Positions 9,801-20,334 of a stretch of 64,000 nt of DNA are shown piece by piece. The notes beneath the pieces were generated by a model that was given only the letters and a program-made list of their open reading frames with translations, did no database searches and was not told the origin of the DNA. The position numbers were made by a program, and so were the translations under genes. Location of the stretch: assembly GCA_003427395.1 (NCBI GenBank), contig BFEA01000505.1, positions 594,724 to 658,723 on the forward strand. Direction: 5' to 3'. Every line of letters starts with the position of its first letter. The stretch's first letter is position 1. Source of the DNA: Chara braunii (taxonomy: Eukaryota > Streptophyta > Charophyceae > Charales > Characeae).

Positions 9801-10202
9801 ACTATTGTTACCAACCTTATTGTTGTTATTATTATTGCGGCCTTTTCAACCGTTGTTTTCAAAAGAGTTGCTTCGACTCCTTGGTTGAATCTGGTCGTAA
9901 AAGATGACCAGATACATGAGGGGAGCATGGGAATATGACTGTAGGAAGAAGCACGCTCGGAGAAGGTAGAAACGGGGTAGAATGAGAAAGACAAGGGAGG
10001 CAGAGAAAGAAGAAGAAGAAGAGTGTGGTTGGATACTTGCATGCAAACGAGTGGCGGAATCATGCACACCTAACAGCGCCGGTAGGGTTCAGCTTCCTGA
10101 TGAGTCGGTGAAACTCCGACGAAACAGTTTGTCACAGCCCCTCGTTTGTTGTCCTCTTCTCTCTCTCTCTGCCTACAATTTACCGGGCAGTTCTGTTTGT
10201 GA

Positions 10203-10204
<2 letters not shown>

Positions 10205-10240
<36 letters not shown>

Positions 10241-10303
10241 TTGACATTACTATAATTATAATTGTTATTATTATTAGTAGTATTAGTATTATCGACATTA
10301 TTA
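10205..10303. repeat. (AT)n plus degenerate ATT-rich tract
   Basis: A pure AT run at about 10205-10238 is followed by irregular ATTATT/AGTATT sequence to about 10303. Confidence 0.9.
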
Positions 10304-10449
10304 ATGTTGACTTTGGACAGGATCGTAGTAGGACGAGGTTGGGGGAAAAGAGGGAGATAGAAAGATAGAGAGGGAGAGGAACCATCGCAGAGGAAGGTGG
10401 AAAGGGAGGACAGCGCACAGCCATTGCTGGGCTTGCCTGCTGACAACTA

Positions 10450-10860
10450 GGTAGAATGCATCACGATTCTTGGGTACAAATGGCATCTGTATGTTCGGGA
10501 ATGAGGTTGTGAGTGTAGCAAGGAACAATACCTCGTGCTGGAAGCGTGCGGCATTAGCCGTTGTATACTCGTACTTCAGAGAGTTGATTGTCGTCAAACT
10601 TTTGCGTCGTAGTATAGGCTAGATTGGGATCTGCCACGTGTAGTCAGAGCGCCGATCGCCAGGTAGGATATCGGTTCTAGTTCTTCATTAATGATGGGGG
10701 GGACTATTTCAACATTGTCAATTACGAACTCTTGGTGTGTTCTTATTAGGTGGTTCTCGTGATGCAATGACGTTGTCGGTTCGAGGTCGGGACTATCTGG
10801 ACTCATATGTATGATGGTGTCTGATTGTTGAAGTTCGCTATTGCTCTTCTCCCAGGCACG
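10450..10860. repeat. ~400-bp module, copy 1 of 3
   Basis: Landmarks in order are 'tgaggttgtgagtgtag', 'tggtacttc/cgtacttc', 'tagtataggctagat', 'taggatatc', 'tggtgtgttctta', 'gtgatgcaa' and 'ggttcgaggtc'. All three copies keep this order with about 75-80% identity by eye. A (GA)n tract lies just downstream (about 10908-10935). No conserved reading frame is seen. The family is unknown. 'ggttcgaggtc' is only loosely B-box-like. Confidence 0.75.
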
Positions 10861-11689
10861 GGATGGGATTGGTCATCCGTAGTCTGGACGCTTTAGCTAG
10901 ACAACAGTAGAGAGAGAGAGAGAAAGAGAGAGAGATTGGATACAGGCCAGGGGTATGTACCTGAAGCGCTGTTGCTCCAGCTTCGTCTTCGGGGTACCTG
11001 TAAGTACAACACTAACAACCCAAGTTAGTATCTGACTCGTAACAGAGGAAGAGAGTTCTTCTTCTTCGTCTTCATCGTCGGCCATCTCCTTCTCTCCCCC
11101 CCCCCATCATCATCTTACTTTACGGCATCTACGGACTATGAGAGAAGAAAAAGAGAGCTTGATGACATCGGATCCAGACCTGACTTTCGGACTTCAGACA
11201 TTACAGCGAAGGATTATTTGGGGCTCGTGATAAAGACTCGGTGCTGACGACACTTTCATCTCTCTCCTCTGATTCCCTCCTCGTCGCCTGTGCACGGCGG
11301 GGACTGGCACATTCTTCTTGTACGAGCGCCAGGCCCCTTCACACCCTGGAACGATGATGAGGTGCGTTGGGGTTGCTGTGCAGTATTGATTGTTCGAACC
11401 AGTGGTATCAGAGTCTTCCGCTACGCTTTGTATGATAGGTCGGTTCCGGGTCTGGTCTGCACCCGCACACTGTGCAACAACGTGTGTATGTGTGTGTGTA
11501 TGTGTGAGACGTTCGTGATTCGACCGAGAAGCGAGCGAGGGAGAGAGAGAAAGAGAGAGAGGGAGAGAGAAATAGAGAGAGTTCTTCTGATGCCTCTCGT
11601 AAGTCCACCATCTCCTCCACACCCTCACGCCACCTAACTACTCAGTATCTGCGAACTACGAGGGAGAGAGAGAGGGAGAGTCGAGATAT

Positions 11690-12005
11690 ATGTGGCATCT
11701 GGATAAGTGGGGATAGGATCGTGTGTGTGAGGCGAGAGACATACCTGGTAGGGGAGGCTGGCGGCATTGGTTGCCATATGCTCGTACTTCGAGAGTGCAC
11801 TTGACGTCATCTTCTGGCTTTGTAGTATAGGCTAGATAGGAGCTGCCACATGTGTAGTCTGGGCACCAGGCACCAGATAGGATATCAACTCCAGTTTTTC
11901 GTTAATGATGATGAAGGGATTATTTCGGCATTGATGAACACTTGGTGTGTTCTTATATGATGAATCACGTGATGCAAATCTGTTATTGGAACGAGGACCC
12001 GTGCG
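11690..12005. repeat. ~400-bp module, copy 2 of 3 (5' part diverged)
   Basis: This shares 'gagagacatacctggt', 'tagtataggctagat', 'ataggatatcaa', 'cttggtgtgttctta' and 'gtgatgcaa' with the other copies. It is followed about 20 bp later by a long (ATT)n array. It is preceded by a GA-rich segment with 'aagtccaccatctcctcc', which recurs before copy 3. Confidence 0.7.
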
Positions 12006-12026
12006 TTATTTTCGTTTTTTTTGTCA

Positions 12027-12066
12027 CTATTATTATTACTATTTATTATTATTATTATTATTATTA

Positions 12067-12113
<47 letters not shown>

Positions 12114-12137
12114 GTTAATATTATTATTATTATTATA
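12027..12137. repeat. (ATT)n microsatellite
   Basis: An ATT array of about 110 nt with a few interruptions, immediately after module copy 2. Confidence 0.95.
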
Positions 12138-12689
12138 CAATTAAACTCGCATTCACTCCGCATGAATTCGGACAGAAGGTGGCTCACACTGGCACATAGC
12201 GTCCGAGCTCAAGGCTCGAAGGTATGGAAACCGAGACATGATTCAGATGCAAGCACGCTTTAACAGGCTATGGTGCCTCAGCGACCGCACATTGTAACTC
12301 TTGTCACTGTGTCCGACACCCCTGGGTACTTCACATTTCGACCCCAGATCACCTTGAGTACCCCCATGAGCACACACACAGGACGAGAGAAAGAGAGAAA
12401 AAGGGGGACAAAGAATTCTTCCTCCCCTTCTTCTGAAGTCCACCATCTCTTCCCTACCCTCTCTCTACCTGACTATTCAGTGCCTACAGACGACGGGAGA
12501 GAGAATGAGAAAAAGGGAGGGGGAGAGAGGACAGACAAATGCATACCACCACAGACGGATTAGGCGGGCATATAGCAAACGAACTTACGGGGACAGGACA
12601 CACGAACAAACGGGGAAACAGGAACAAACAGATACAGTGGGCAGAGACGCACTGACTGAGCAGGCAGCCATGTCCGAGCAGCACTACTG

Positions 12690-13090
12690 TATGATGAATG
12701 GGGCGCAAGGGATCCTTGGGTGCTAGTGGCATCTATGTGTTGAGGAATGAGGTTGTGAGTGTAGCGAGAGACATACCTGGTGATGGAAGCATGCGACATT
12801 GGTCGTTGTATGCTGGTACTTCGGAAAACCGTTGATGTCAACTTTGGCGTTATAGTTTAGGCTAGATGTGATCTATCATCTGTAGTCTAGGCGCTGAGCG
12901 CCAAATAGGATATCAAATCTTTTTTTATTATTATGATAGGACTATTTCAGCATTGTCTAGTATGAACTCCTGCTGTGTTCTTACTTGGTGATTCTCGTGA
13001 TGCAATTCTGCTGTTGGTTCGAGGTCACAACTATCTAGTCTCATGCATATGATGCTATTTGATTTCTGAAGATCGTTGTCGCTCATTTTC
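12690..13090. repeat. ~400-bp module, copy 3 of 3
   Basis: Same landmark order as copy 1, including 'tgaggttgtgagtgtagcgagagacatacctggt' split over two blocks. It is again followed by (ATT)n. Distances between copies are roughly 1.0-1.2 kb, so the modules are the recognisable part of a longer-period tandem array. Confidence 0.75.
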
Positions 13091-13134
13091 CTTGCATCTT
13101 GTGTGAGTTAATTTTATTATTTCTTTTATTATTT

Positions 13135-13139
13135 GATTG

Positions 13140-13217
<78 letters not shown>

Positions 13218-13218
13218 G
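13135..13218. repeat. (ATT)n microsatellite
   Basis: About 28 ATT units, downstream of module copy 3. It matches the relative position of the array after copy 2. Confidence 0.95.
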
Positions 13219-15230
13219 TAAAAATCAGTTTTCATTCGCACTTCTCATGCATGCAAACAGTAGCGCAGCAAACTGCCGGCAGCGCCCACACCAAACTCAG
13301 GGATATGTCAACCGAGAACACAGTCTGGATACAACTCGCATCAACATGTTGTGAGCATCCCAGCTCTCGTAACTGCGGTCAACACCACTTTTTCGCTAAC
13401 ACTTCCACTCTGGATCACTTGGATTCCCCACGCACTGCAACGCTCACGATCAAGCGCGTATCACCGATTACTGCAGTTGTGGCCACCAGTCAACACTAGC
13501 TACTAGAAGCTAGGACTGCGCTAACTCCCTAGCCCACTTCGACTTCGGGCTTCTCTGCAGACCACCTCGCACGAGTTACCGTGGCAGCACATCCGCATGG
13601 CTTCCGCAGGGACGAGTGAATGGTTGCCGCTGCCACTTGGTTTATACTTTTGTAACTCGTTGGCTTGCCCCTTTTCATCGGCCCATAGTATACATAGTCC
13701 CCTAAGGTACTTGCTGGACTGGGCTAGGACTGACTGGACTGTACCATTGACTACATGGGATGTACCACCGGTTCTGTGCAGTCGAGCTACTAACATACCG
13801 GGATTAGCATCACCACTTGCCCATTTGCGACTACTTTTATTGTGCAAATATTATTATTATTTATTATTATTTTTTAATCATTATTCTATTATTTTTATTA
13901 TTGTTTGTTGTTAGTATCTTCCACGATTCAGGCCACGGGGTTGGGTCTCAGGACAGAGGCCTGCTCAAGAAAGGTCAAATTCGTCAGATTCAGAGAAGTC
14001 ACAGTCGGGTACCTCAACAATTCAGTCCAACAGACACCCGATAAATAGTCATACCTTAGAGACAAGAGTCACTACTCATGATGAAAAGTCATATTGAAAT
14101 GTCACATCCTACGAGCGGCTGCAGACCAATGGTGATTTAGGGAGGTTCCGGGCCTTGACCCGCAGGGGCAGACAAGGTCGTGGGGATGTGGTGCCGGAAC
14201 CTAGATAGGCCCCAGGAAGCAAAGGCTGGCACAAATTGAAGTGCAATCCGAAACTACAAAAGGGTTGGCCATCCTACCATTCAGGCAAATTGCTCGTTCA
14301 CAAGAAGTGCGAAAGCACTGGTACACTTGTGCGTTGTAGTGAGGGGCAGAATGCTGAAGTCAGAAGGTTGCGCTAAGGGAGTAGAGGCAGGTACAAAGAC
14401 AGTTTGACAGACAAAACAGAACAAGCAAAACGGATTTAGACAAACAGGAACATCCATCCAGACATTCAGACAGTGACGGACATGGACAAAGCGGGCAGAC
14501 ACAAACAAAGAACCGAGTAGACACTGGCATTCAACCAAAAACAGACACAGATAATCGGACAAACCGACACAGACTGAGAATTGGGCGGACTAGCGCCGGA
14601 TTAAATGGAAAGATACTTGCCTCTGACGAAAGGGCTAGTCTTGGGCTGTCGTATTCCGCACTGATAAGCACTTAGTAATCGAACCTCTAAAAATGATTAA
14701 ATCCGGGGTATTGCCGAGTCCTCTAAGCTACACCTATCTGAACTTTGCATCACTGACCCCTGGTATGGATTTCGTGTGACGATTCAATCTCTGAGACAAT
14801 GGTCTGATCGACGTATACATGAACTATGGGTCTGTCGCTGATGTCAACTGGAGGCGCGACATTGTCACCACATCCGCATGCGGGCATTGAGCGTGTGGAT
14901 CACAGCCGACGACAGAACGCTGATAGGCTATGACCAAGCATGCAACCATGCACCCACAAAGCTAACAAACATGTGCGCGGAACAGCAAGCATGCGCCCGC
15001 ATGACCTGCGGGCAGGATGGAAGTCACATATACACACACACATAGCCTTAAGTGGCACTCATGCCGGACAAGCGAGCGGGTTGCTATGCCCAGGGTAGTG
15101 TGGCGTAAACAAAGAGGGAGGGAGAAGTTCTCCCACGAGTAATAGATCAATAAAACATCGTCGATGTCTACGGTCGCATGCCCCCCAAAAGGGGTAATCG
15201 AAGCAAAATAGCACAATGTTTAACTTCCGG
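13219..15230. other. Non-coding stretch with minor repeats
   Basis: Just after the ATT array, short blocks resemble those after the 12.03-12.14 kb array ('aaccgaga', 'ggatcacttgga'/'agatcaccttga'). An irregular ATT/TTA tract lies at about 13846-13915. About 14395-14590 is rich in 'gacanaca' words, similar to about 12530-12660. ORFs are short and lack domains. Confidence 0.55.
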
Positions 15231-15231
15231 A

Positions 15232-15280
<49 letters not shown>

Positions 15281-15282
15281 GA

Positions 15283-15325
<43 letters not shown>

Positions 15326-15363
15326 TTTATTATTATTAATTTTATTATTATTATTATTATTGA

Positions 15364-15421
<58 letters not shown>

Positions 15422-15560
15422 TTATTATTATTATTATTATTAATATTATTGATGCTGTTAGTAATTACCATTATGATCGTTACCGTCATTATTATCTTTT
15501 ATCATCGTTGGTTCACTAATTATTATTGGTGTTATTATTATTATTATTTTTATTGTTCTA
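15231..15560. repeat. ~330-nt interrupted (ATT)n array
   Basis: Almost continuous ATT units with a few 'gatttt' or 'aatttt' interruptions, becoming irregular after 15440. It abuts the truncated 3' side of the Ty3/gypsy fragment at about 15565. Confidence 0.95.
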
Positions 15561-15564
15561 CTAT

Positions 15565-16404
15565 TTTACTAAAAGTCAAGATATCATCTAATAGATATAT
15601 AACAACGAATTTATCAAGCCATTCACGAAAAAATTCATTCATCGTCCGCTAGAAAGTTGCAGGTGCATTAGTAAGACCAAAGGGCAACACGATGAACTCA
15701 TAGTGCCCATACCTTGTACGAAAGGCAGTCTTATATTGGTCTTCTGGTTCTACCTCAATCTAATGGTAGCCAGATTTCAGGTCAATTTTTGTGAAGTACT
15801 TGGCACCTTGTACTCGATCCAGCAAATCATCAATTCGGGGTAATGGCTCAACTCTTTTAATTGTTATATCATTCAACCTTCTATAATCAATACACATGCG
15901 AACCCCGCCATCTTTCTTTAGCACAAATATCACAGACGCACCATAGGGTAAGGAGCTAGGTCTTATCCATCCTTTTTCCAGCAACTCGTCTAGCTGGGTT
16001 CGCAGTTCATCCAACTCTTTAGGTGACATCCTGTAGATAGGGCTCTTGGGAATTTGACTTGCGGGTATAATCTCAATGCGATGTTTTATGGGTTGTTCTA
16101 CCACACCGCTTGGGGCCTCTGCCACATCTGTGAATTCTTTCCAAATCTTCTCAACTTTTGGGGACTTTGCCTCTCCTTTATTTTCACCTTCCTTAACTGG
16201 GCGCACATATGCCACAAATACTTGGTCATACAAATTATACTTCTTTACATGGCGGGCGAACGAGGGGGCACCCATGCAACAATGAGCCAAGCTACTTTCC
16301 GTACCAGATTCATGAAATAGGCGGATTTTCTTCCTCCCACCTTGCAGACTAGGGAACCAACACTCATGATCCCTCAACTTTACATCCGCGTCCGCAGCTT
16401 CCTC
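15565..16404 (-). pseudogene. Ty3/gypsy reverse transcriptase N-terminal half, truncated
   Basis: The minus-strand product shows the canonical Ty3 RT entry. A PIYRMSP-type segment is followed by [37 protein letters not shown] and motif [16 protein letters not shown] lies just after motif A. Reading on in the same frame gives the [14 protein letters not shown]-like segment, the [12 protein letters not shown] motif B, a second TAG, and YLLDDIL, where one extra Leu is inserted in the usual Y-L-D-D. The sequence ends at the ATT array, so thumb, RNase H and integrase are missing. It is inactive. Confidence 0.9.
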
Positions 16405-16908
16405 CTAATCTGTGTCTAGGAGAATGTCAAAAGGGAGACTATCTTCCACCAAGAGAGTCAGAGAGTGGAGAACGCGTTCCACCTTCCCCTCTGCTTCGAG
16501 ACGAAAGTATGTATGAATCCCCTCAACATATCTATCCAATACAATCTCAGTATTATTTGCTATTTTACTTACTACGGGTTCATCCAACTGTTTTACCTTT
16601 AGCCCGAGCAGCTTTTGCAAACCTTTCTTGCTTATATAGCTGCGTGTTGATCCGCTATCAGTCAAACCGGCTACTCTTACCTTATTGACTTCTAGATCTG
16701 CAACGATTAGTTGTCTTTTTTGCTTTTTCATTTCGACCCAGGCTTTGCGACGAGTTGTCAACTCATCACCCATGCCTACGAGGGAACCACCTAGAGAGGT
16801 ACATACACTAACTACCTCTGGACAACTGACTAAGTGGGGGTCGTTTATCTGCTCAGTTTCTTCCACGGGAACCTTCGAACGGGAGGATGTCAGTCTGATT
16901 GCATCCAA
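16405..16908 (-). pseudogene. Ty3/gypsy aspartic protease region
   Basis: A 167-codon frame holds the pepsin-type retroviral protease active site within GLTDSGSTRSYIS and a C-terminal LPFDILLDTD that corresponds to the usual I-L-G motif but is altered. It ends in a TAG directly before the RT frame. In an intact element gag, protease and RT would be parts of one polyprotein, so the TAG marks decay. Confidence 0.8.
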
Positions 16909-16924
16909 AGTTCCTTTAGAGGCA

Positions 16925-17372
16925 ACTGAAACCCTTTTGGTTATTTATAATCTGGGCAGAAGGGAACAATATGGTTGGGGTCACCACATTTGAGGCACTG
17001 ATCGAGAATTTTTCTTTCCTGCCAAACTTTTTCTGTAATTCTCAATTTTTTCCAAGGTTTGCCTTCGGGCAAGCCAGGATGGGGTGGATATGGTTTGTCT
17101 CAGTTCCCATACCACGTGCGTTTTCCTCTACCCCATGTGGAGTTGGAACCTCGGCCACCTTGCGAGGGACCATTACCCCTTCCTCCCACGTAGTAGCTTC
17201 CTTCGCCACCACCCCTCTTGATGTCGGGCCCTCTTCCTTCACGACTCCGGCCTCCTCTTCCTCTGCCACGACCTCTTCCTTGTCGCCATCCCTCGCGGGC
17301 TGCAACGGCCGCGTAATCCCCCTCCTGAACTACCGGTCCGCTGTGTTCATCTCCTTCTAGACCATAGTCTAT
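16925..17372 (-). pseudogene. Ty3/gypsy gag C-terminal zinc knuckle and RG-rich linker
   Basis: The minus strand encodes CLKCGDPNHIVPFC near 16950-16995, a perfect C-x2-C-x4-H-x4-C RNA-binding knuckle, followed by a TAA. Upstream (17045-17330) one frame is Arg/Gly-rich, resembling an RGG box. The ORF caller's Glu/Val-rich frame here is a shadow. Confidence 0.75.
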
Positions 17373-18183
17373 CTAGTTGTAGGAAAAAGTTTTGACACCT
17401 CCTTCTTCAAAGGTCAGAAGGAGGTTGTCTTTCCTAGGAATACTTTTCGAGACAGTTCTGTTCTGCCATTTTTTTCCCGCTTGCAGATTTTTCCAGTAGT
17501 GACAGTAATTGGCTTCAGCCAAGAAGCCAGCATGATCTAATATGATATTGCTGAACTTTTCGTAAGTCATCCCCTCTTCCTTGGTACGGGGACATAATTG
17601 AATGCGGAGAGGATCGGGTAGTACTCTAGCAAAGATATTTAGAATCTGCGTCCGTGTGAGTCCATGTTCAGCGGTTTGCATAAGTTTGTCCATGGTAGCT
17701 TTAAGTAGAGAAACACATTTTTTATTTCCTATCTGCGATATTTAGGATTAACATTTCAGTTCTGCGGGCTAAATTTTTATCTTCAAACCGTTCCCGGACC
17801 GCTTTAAAGAAATCTTCAATGTGGGTCTGCAGGGAATACTCTACCATAGACTGACAATTAGCTTCTTTCTGCAGGGAGATTGCGAAGCTCATTGCATCTT
17901 CGACCATACACGAACTGACCATGAGAACCCTGTCCCAGTACAGAATACGCTGCCCATACACATAGAACTCAACCGCTGCAATCCAGTGTAAAACACTTTC
18001 TCCCTTTTTGCCGGTGTATGACTACGACACCTTTACCTTTATCTTTCTAACTTCCCCAACATCTTTTTCTAGCACACCCTTCTTTTTCCTATTTCGGTGT
18101 CCAACACATTTTCCATCTCCCCCATCTCCTCCGCCGCTACTTACCAATTTTTCAATCACGGTGGGTGTCAAAGTCTTGCTCAT
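17373..18183 (-). pseudogene. Ty3/gypsy gag N-terminal region
   Basis: A start at 18183 gives MSKTLTPTVIEKLV followed by a Gly-rich segment, a TAG near 18030, then the Retrotrans_gag-like YTGKKGESVLHWIAAVEFY and, further on, FFKAVRERFEDKN. A TAA occurs at 17722. A frameshift separates this from the next piece, 17373-17693, which carries DKLMQTAEHGLTRTQILN and a CPRTKEEGMTYEKF segment. The order and composition are typical of plant Ty3 gag. A 95-nt stretch (17394-17488) recurs identically at 26429-26523. Confidence 0.75.
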
Positions 18184-18353
18184 CTGCTCGTCTAATTTTA
18201 AATCTAGCTAAGCGACCGCGGTGCGGGCCACGCCCGCAGAACTACGAGTAACTGGCTATGAAGTCCGAGTTTAATTCACGAATTTAAAAAATGATAAATA
18301 GAAGAAGAAAAAAAAAAAAGTAAGAGAAAGGGCGAGGAGAGACAGAGATAGAC
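18184..18353. other. Short non-coding segment before the gap
   Basis: No LTR or primer-binding site could be recognised upstream of gag. The sequence becomes GA-rich and then enters the N gap. Confidence 0.4.
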
Positions 18354-18865
18354 NNNNNNNNNNNNNNNNNNNNNNNNNNNNNNNNNNNNNNNNNNNNNNN
18401 NNNNNNNNNNNNNNNNNNNNNNNNNNNNNNNNNNNNNNNNNNNNNNNNNNNNNNNNNNNNNNNNNNNNNNNNNNNNNNNNNNNNNNNNNNNNNNNNNNNN
18501 NNNNNNNNNNNNNNNNNNNNNNNNNNNNNNNNNNNNNNNNNNNNNNNNNNNNNNNNNNNNNNNNNNNNNNNNNNNNNNNNNNNNNNNNNNNNNNNNNNNN
18601 NNNNNNNNNNNNNNNNNNNNNNNNNNNNNNNNNNNNNNNNNNNNNNNNNNNNNNNNNNNNNNNNNNNNNNNNNNNNNNNNNNNNNNNNNNNNNNNNNNNN
18701 NNNNNNNNNNNNNNNNNNNNNNNNNNNNNNNNNNNNNNNNNNNNNNNNNNNNNNNNNNNNNNNNNNNNNNNNNNNNNNNNNNNNNNNNNNNNNNNNNNNN
18801 NNNNNNNNNNNNNNNNNNNNNNNNNNNNNNNNNNNNNNNNNNNNNNNNNNNNNNNNNNNNNNNNN
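18354..18865. other. Assembly gap (512 N)
   Basis: Unresolved bases, flanked left by GA-rich sequence and right by a (CT)n run at 18866-18900. The gap probably reflects low-complexity sequence. Confidence 0.99.

Positions 18866-18900
<35 letters not shown>
18866..18900. repeat. (CT)n microsatellite at gap edge
   Basis: A pure CT run of 35 nt, followed by a C run. Confidence 0.95.
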
Positions 18901-18902
<2 letters not shown>

Positions 18903-19046
18903 CCCCATTATTTATTTGTCTTTCCCTTCCCATCTCTCTTGTAGGAGCAATTATGTAACTGAAACCGAAGACGACCATGTAAAAAATTATCATTAAGGCA
19001 ACGCCTAGAGAACCGCGCAATCAACATCTTTGTCTTCCTATCTCTC

Positions 19047-19421
19047 TTATAAAACCAATAAACTTCTTTCACTGAAACGATACCCTTGCAAAAGCTCACG
19101 AACAGAAACTTGTTGCAATACTTTGCGACGATACTCCTCGAAAGTTTCGAACCGAGTTTGTCTTTGCCGATTGTAATCGAGATGAATTACAGTATCCACA
19201 CATCTCCAAGTGTTCATACTCGTATTCAATTCCACTGCTGATTCCACAATATATTGCACCCTGTGAGAACTGTAAAGATAAGACAGGTGCGCAAGTGTCT
19301 TTTTCGGACCAATAGAATCAACAGGGTCATACATGGTCATGTTAAAATTAAAAGAACTTGGTTGTTCCAATGGTTCTGTATGGACATGCAGATGGTCTCT
19401 TGATTGCGTGTGAGTGGGCAC
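19047..19421 (-). CDS. Unassigned ORF, 124 codons
   Basis: An open frame with balanced composition (start MPTHTQSRDHLHVHTEPLEQ; contains TRFETFEEYRRKVLQQVSV). No domain is recognised and no homologue is seen in the window. It lies on the same strand as two other unassigned frames up to 20334 and may be a piece of the same decayed element. Confidence 0.25.
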   Translation of the reverse strand: MPTHTQSRDHLHVHTEPLEQPSSFNFNMTMYDPVDSIGPKKTLAHLSYLYSSHRVQYIVESAVELNTSMNTWRCVDTVIHLDYNRQRQTRFETFEEYRRKVLQQVSVRELLQGYRFSERSLLVL

Positions 19422-19437
19422 AACACAACTTATAGGC

Positions 19438-20334
19438 TTATAGGAGACGGCGTAGCCGTAGCGGTCGGCAAAGCAGAAACAACAACAGAAGTAATGACAA
19501 TCCGCGTTGACATATTGGAGGGTGAAGCATAATCCGCAAGACGTTGAAAATTTGGAGGAGATAATGCTTGAAGGCGGGGTCTATGGACCGGAGCGGAATG
19601 AGGAGTAAAAAAGCAACCACGAGAGAAATCCTTTTGAGAAGTTGTTGTATCCATGCATATCTGTGAAAGGGTTGGGGAAGGGTCCCTTCTGCTGGACAAT
19701 GTGGCAAATTTAATGTCATTATAGTAATCTCCTCATTAGAGAGAGTCACGAACTCATCGATCAAAAGTGATTGCAATATGGAAGAAGTCTCCAAATCCGA
19801 AACATTCAACGAGTCTGAAGGAATATGAAATCATCGTTCCAACCGTATAGCAGTGAGATTGTTTCTTTTCCACTCTGGGAAGTTGTCCCATCTTCGTCCA
19901 TCTTTTACGACTGTGACACTTTTGACAAACATTTCAAAAAACACCTCAGTCAAGACATTTTGGATGCCAACCTTCTTCGCATCGTCAAACCATCTAGCAA
20001 GGTAAGCGCGCGGATTCGGAGTGCGGATTGTGGGTGCATCGTTATCATCGGGCACCACAATAACCCCCAGAGGATTTTGTGGTTGCGATGTGGCGCTGTC
20101 GAGCGCATCGGCCCCCGCCTTTTCTCGCAAAAGAGGCGGGATCCATCCCGACCATGTCACGCAGGAGTTTAAACAAAACTTAACCAAAGAGACACAACTC
20201 GGGGACGACGCATAATTAATCCCGCGGACCGCCGAGACGGTCAAGGTCGCGTCGTCCCTTTGCCGCTCTAGCCGGGTGCGCCAGTTGTACATTCCGCGGT
20301 GTCCTACGACAGGATAGGTTCCCGCGGGGCACAA
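19438..20334 (-). CDS. Unassigned ORF pair (167 and 123 codons)
   Basis: Two minus-strand frames lie end to end. 19831-20334 starts MCPAGTYPVVGHRG and contains NPRAYLARWFDDAKKVGIQN and RRWDNFPEWKRNNL. 19438-19809 starts MNVSDLETSSILQSLLIDEF and turns Leu-rich at its end. The first piece reads like a soluble protein fragment. No domain, intron or start context could be fixed. The pair may be one broken gene or a retroelement remnant. Confidence 0.3.

Noticed and set aside
11403-11413. TGGTATCAGAG on the + strand, like an initiator-Met primer-binding site
   Set aside because: No LTR, gag or pol lies next to it. It sits in the long-period tandem array, so an 11-nt match is probably chance.
15216-15489. 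Poly-Leu and poly-Ile ORFs
   Set aside because: They are frame translations of the (ATT)n array.
18271-19020. Long ORFs spanning the N gap
   Set aside because: Unknown bases were translated as X. There is no real coding evidence.
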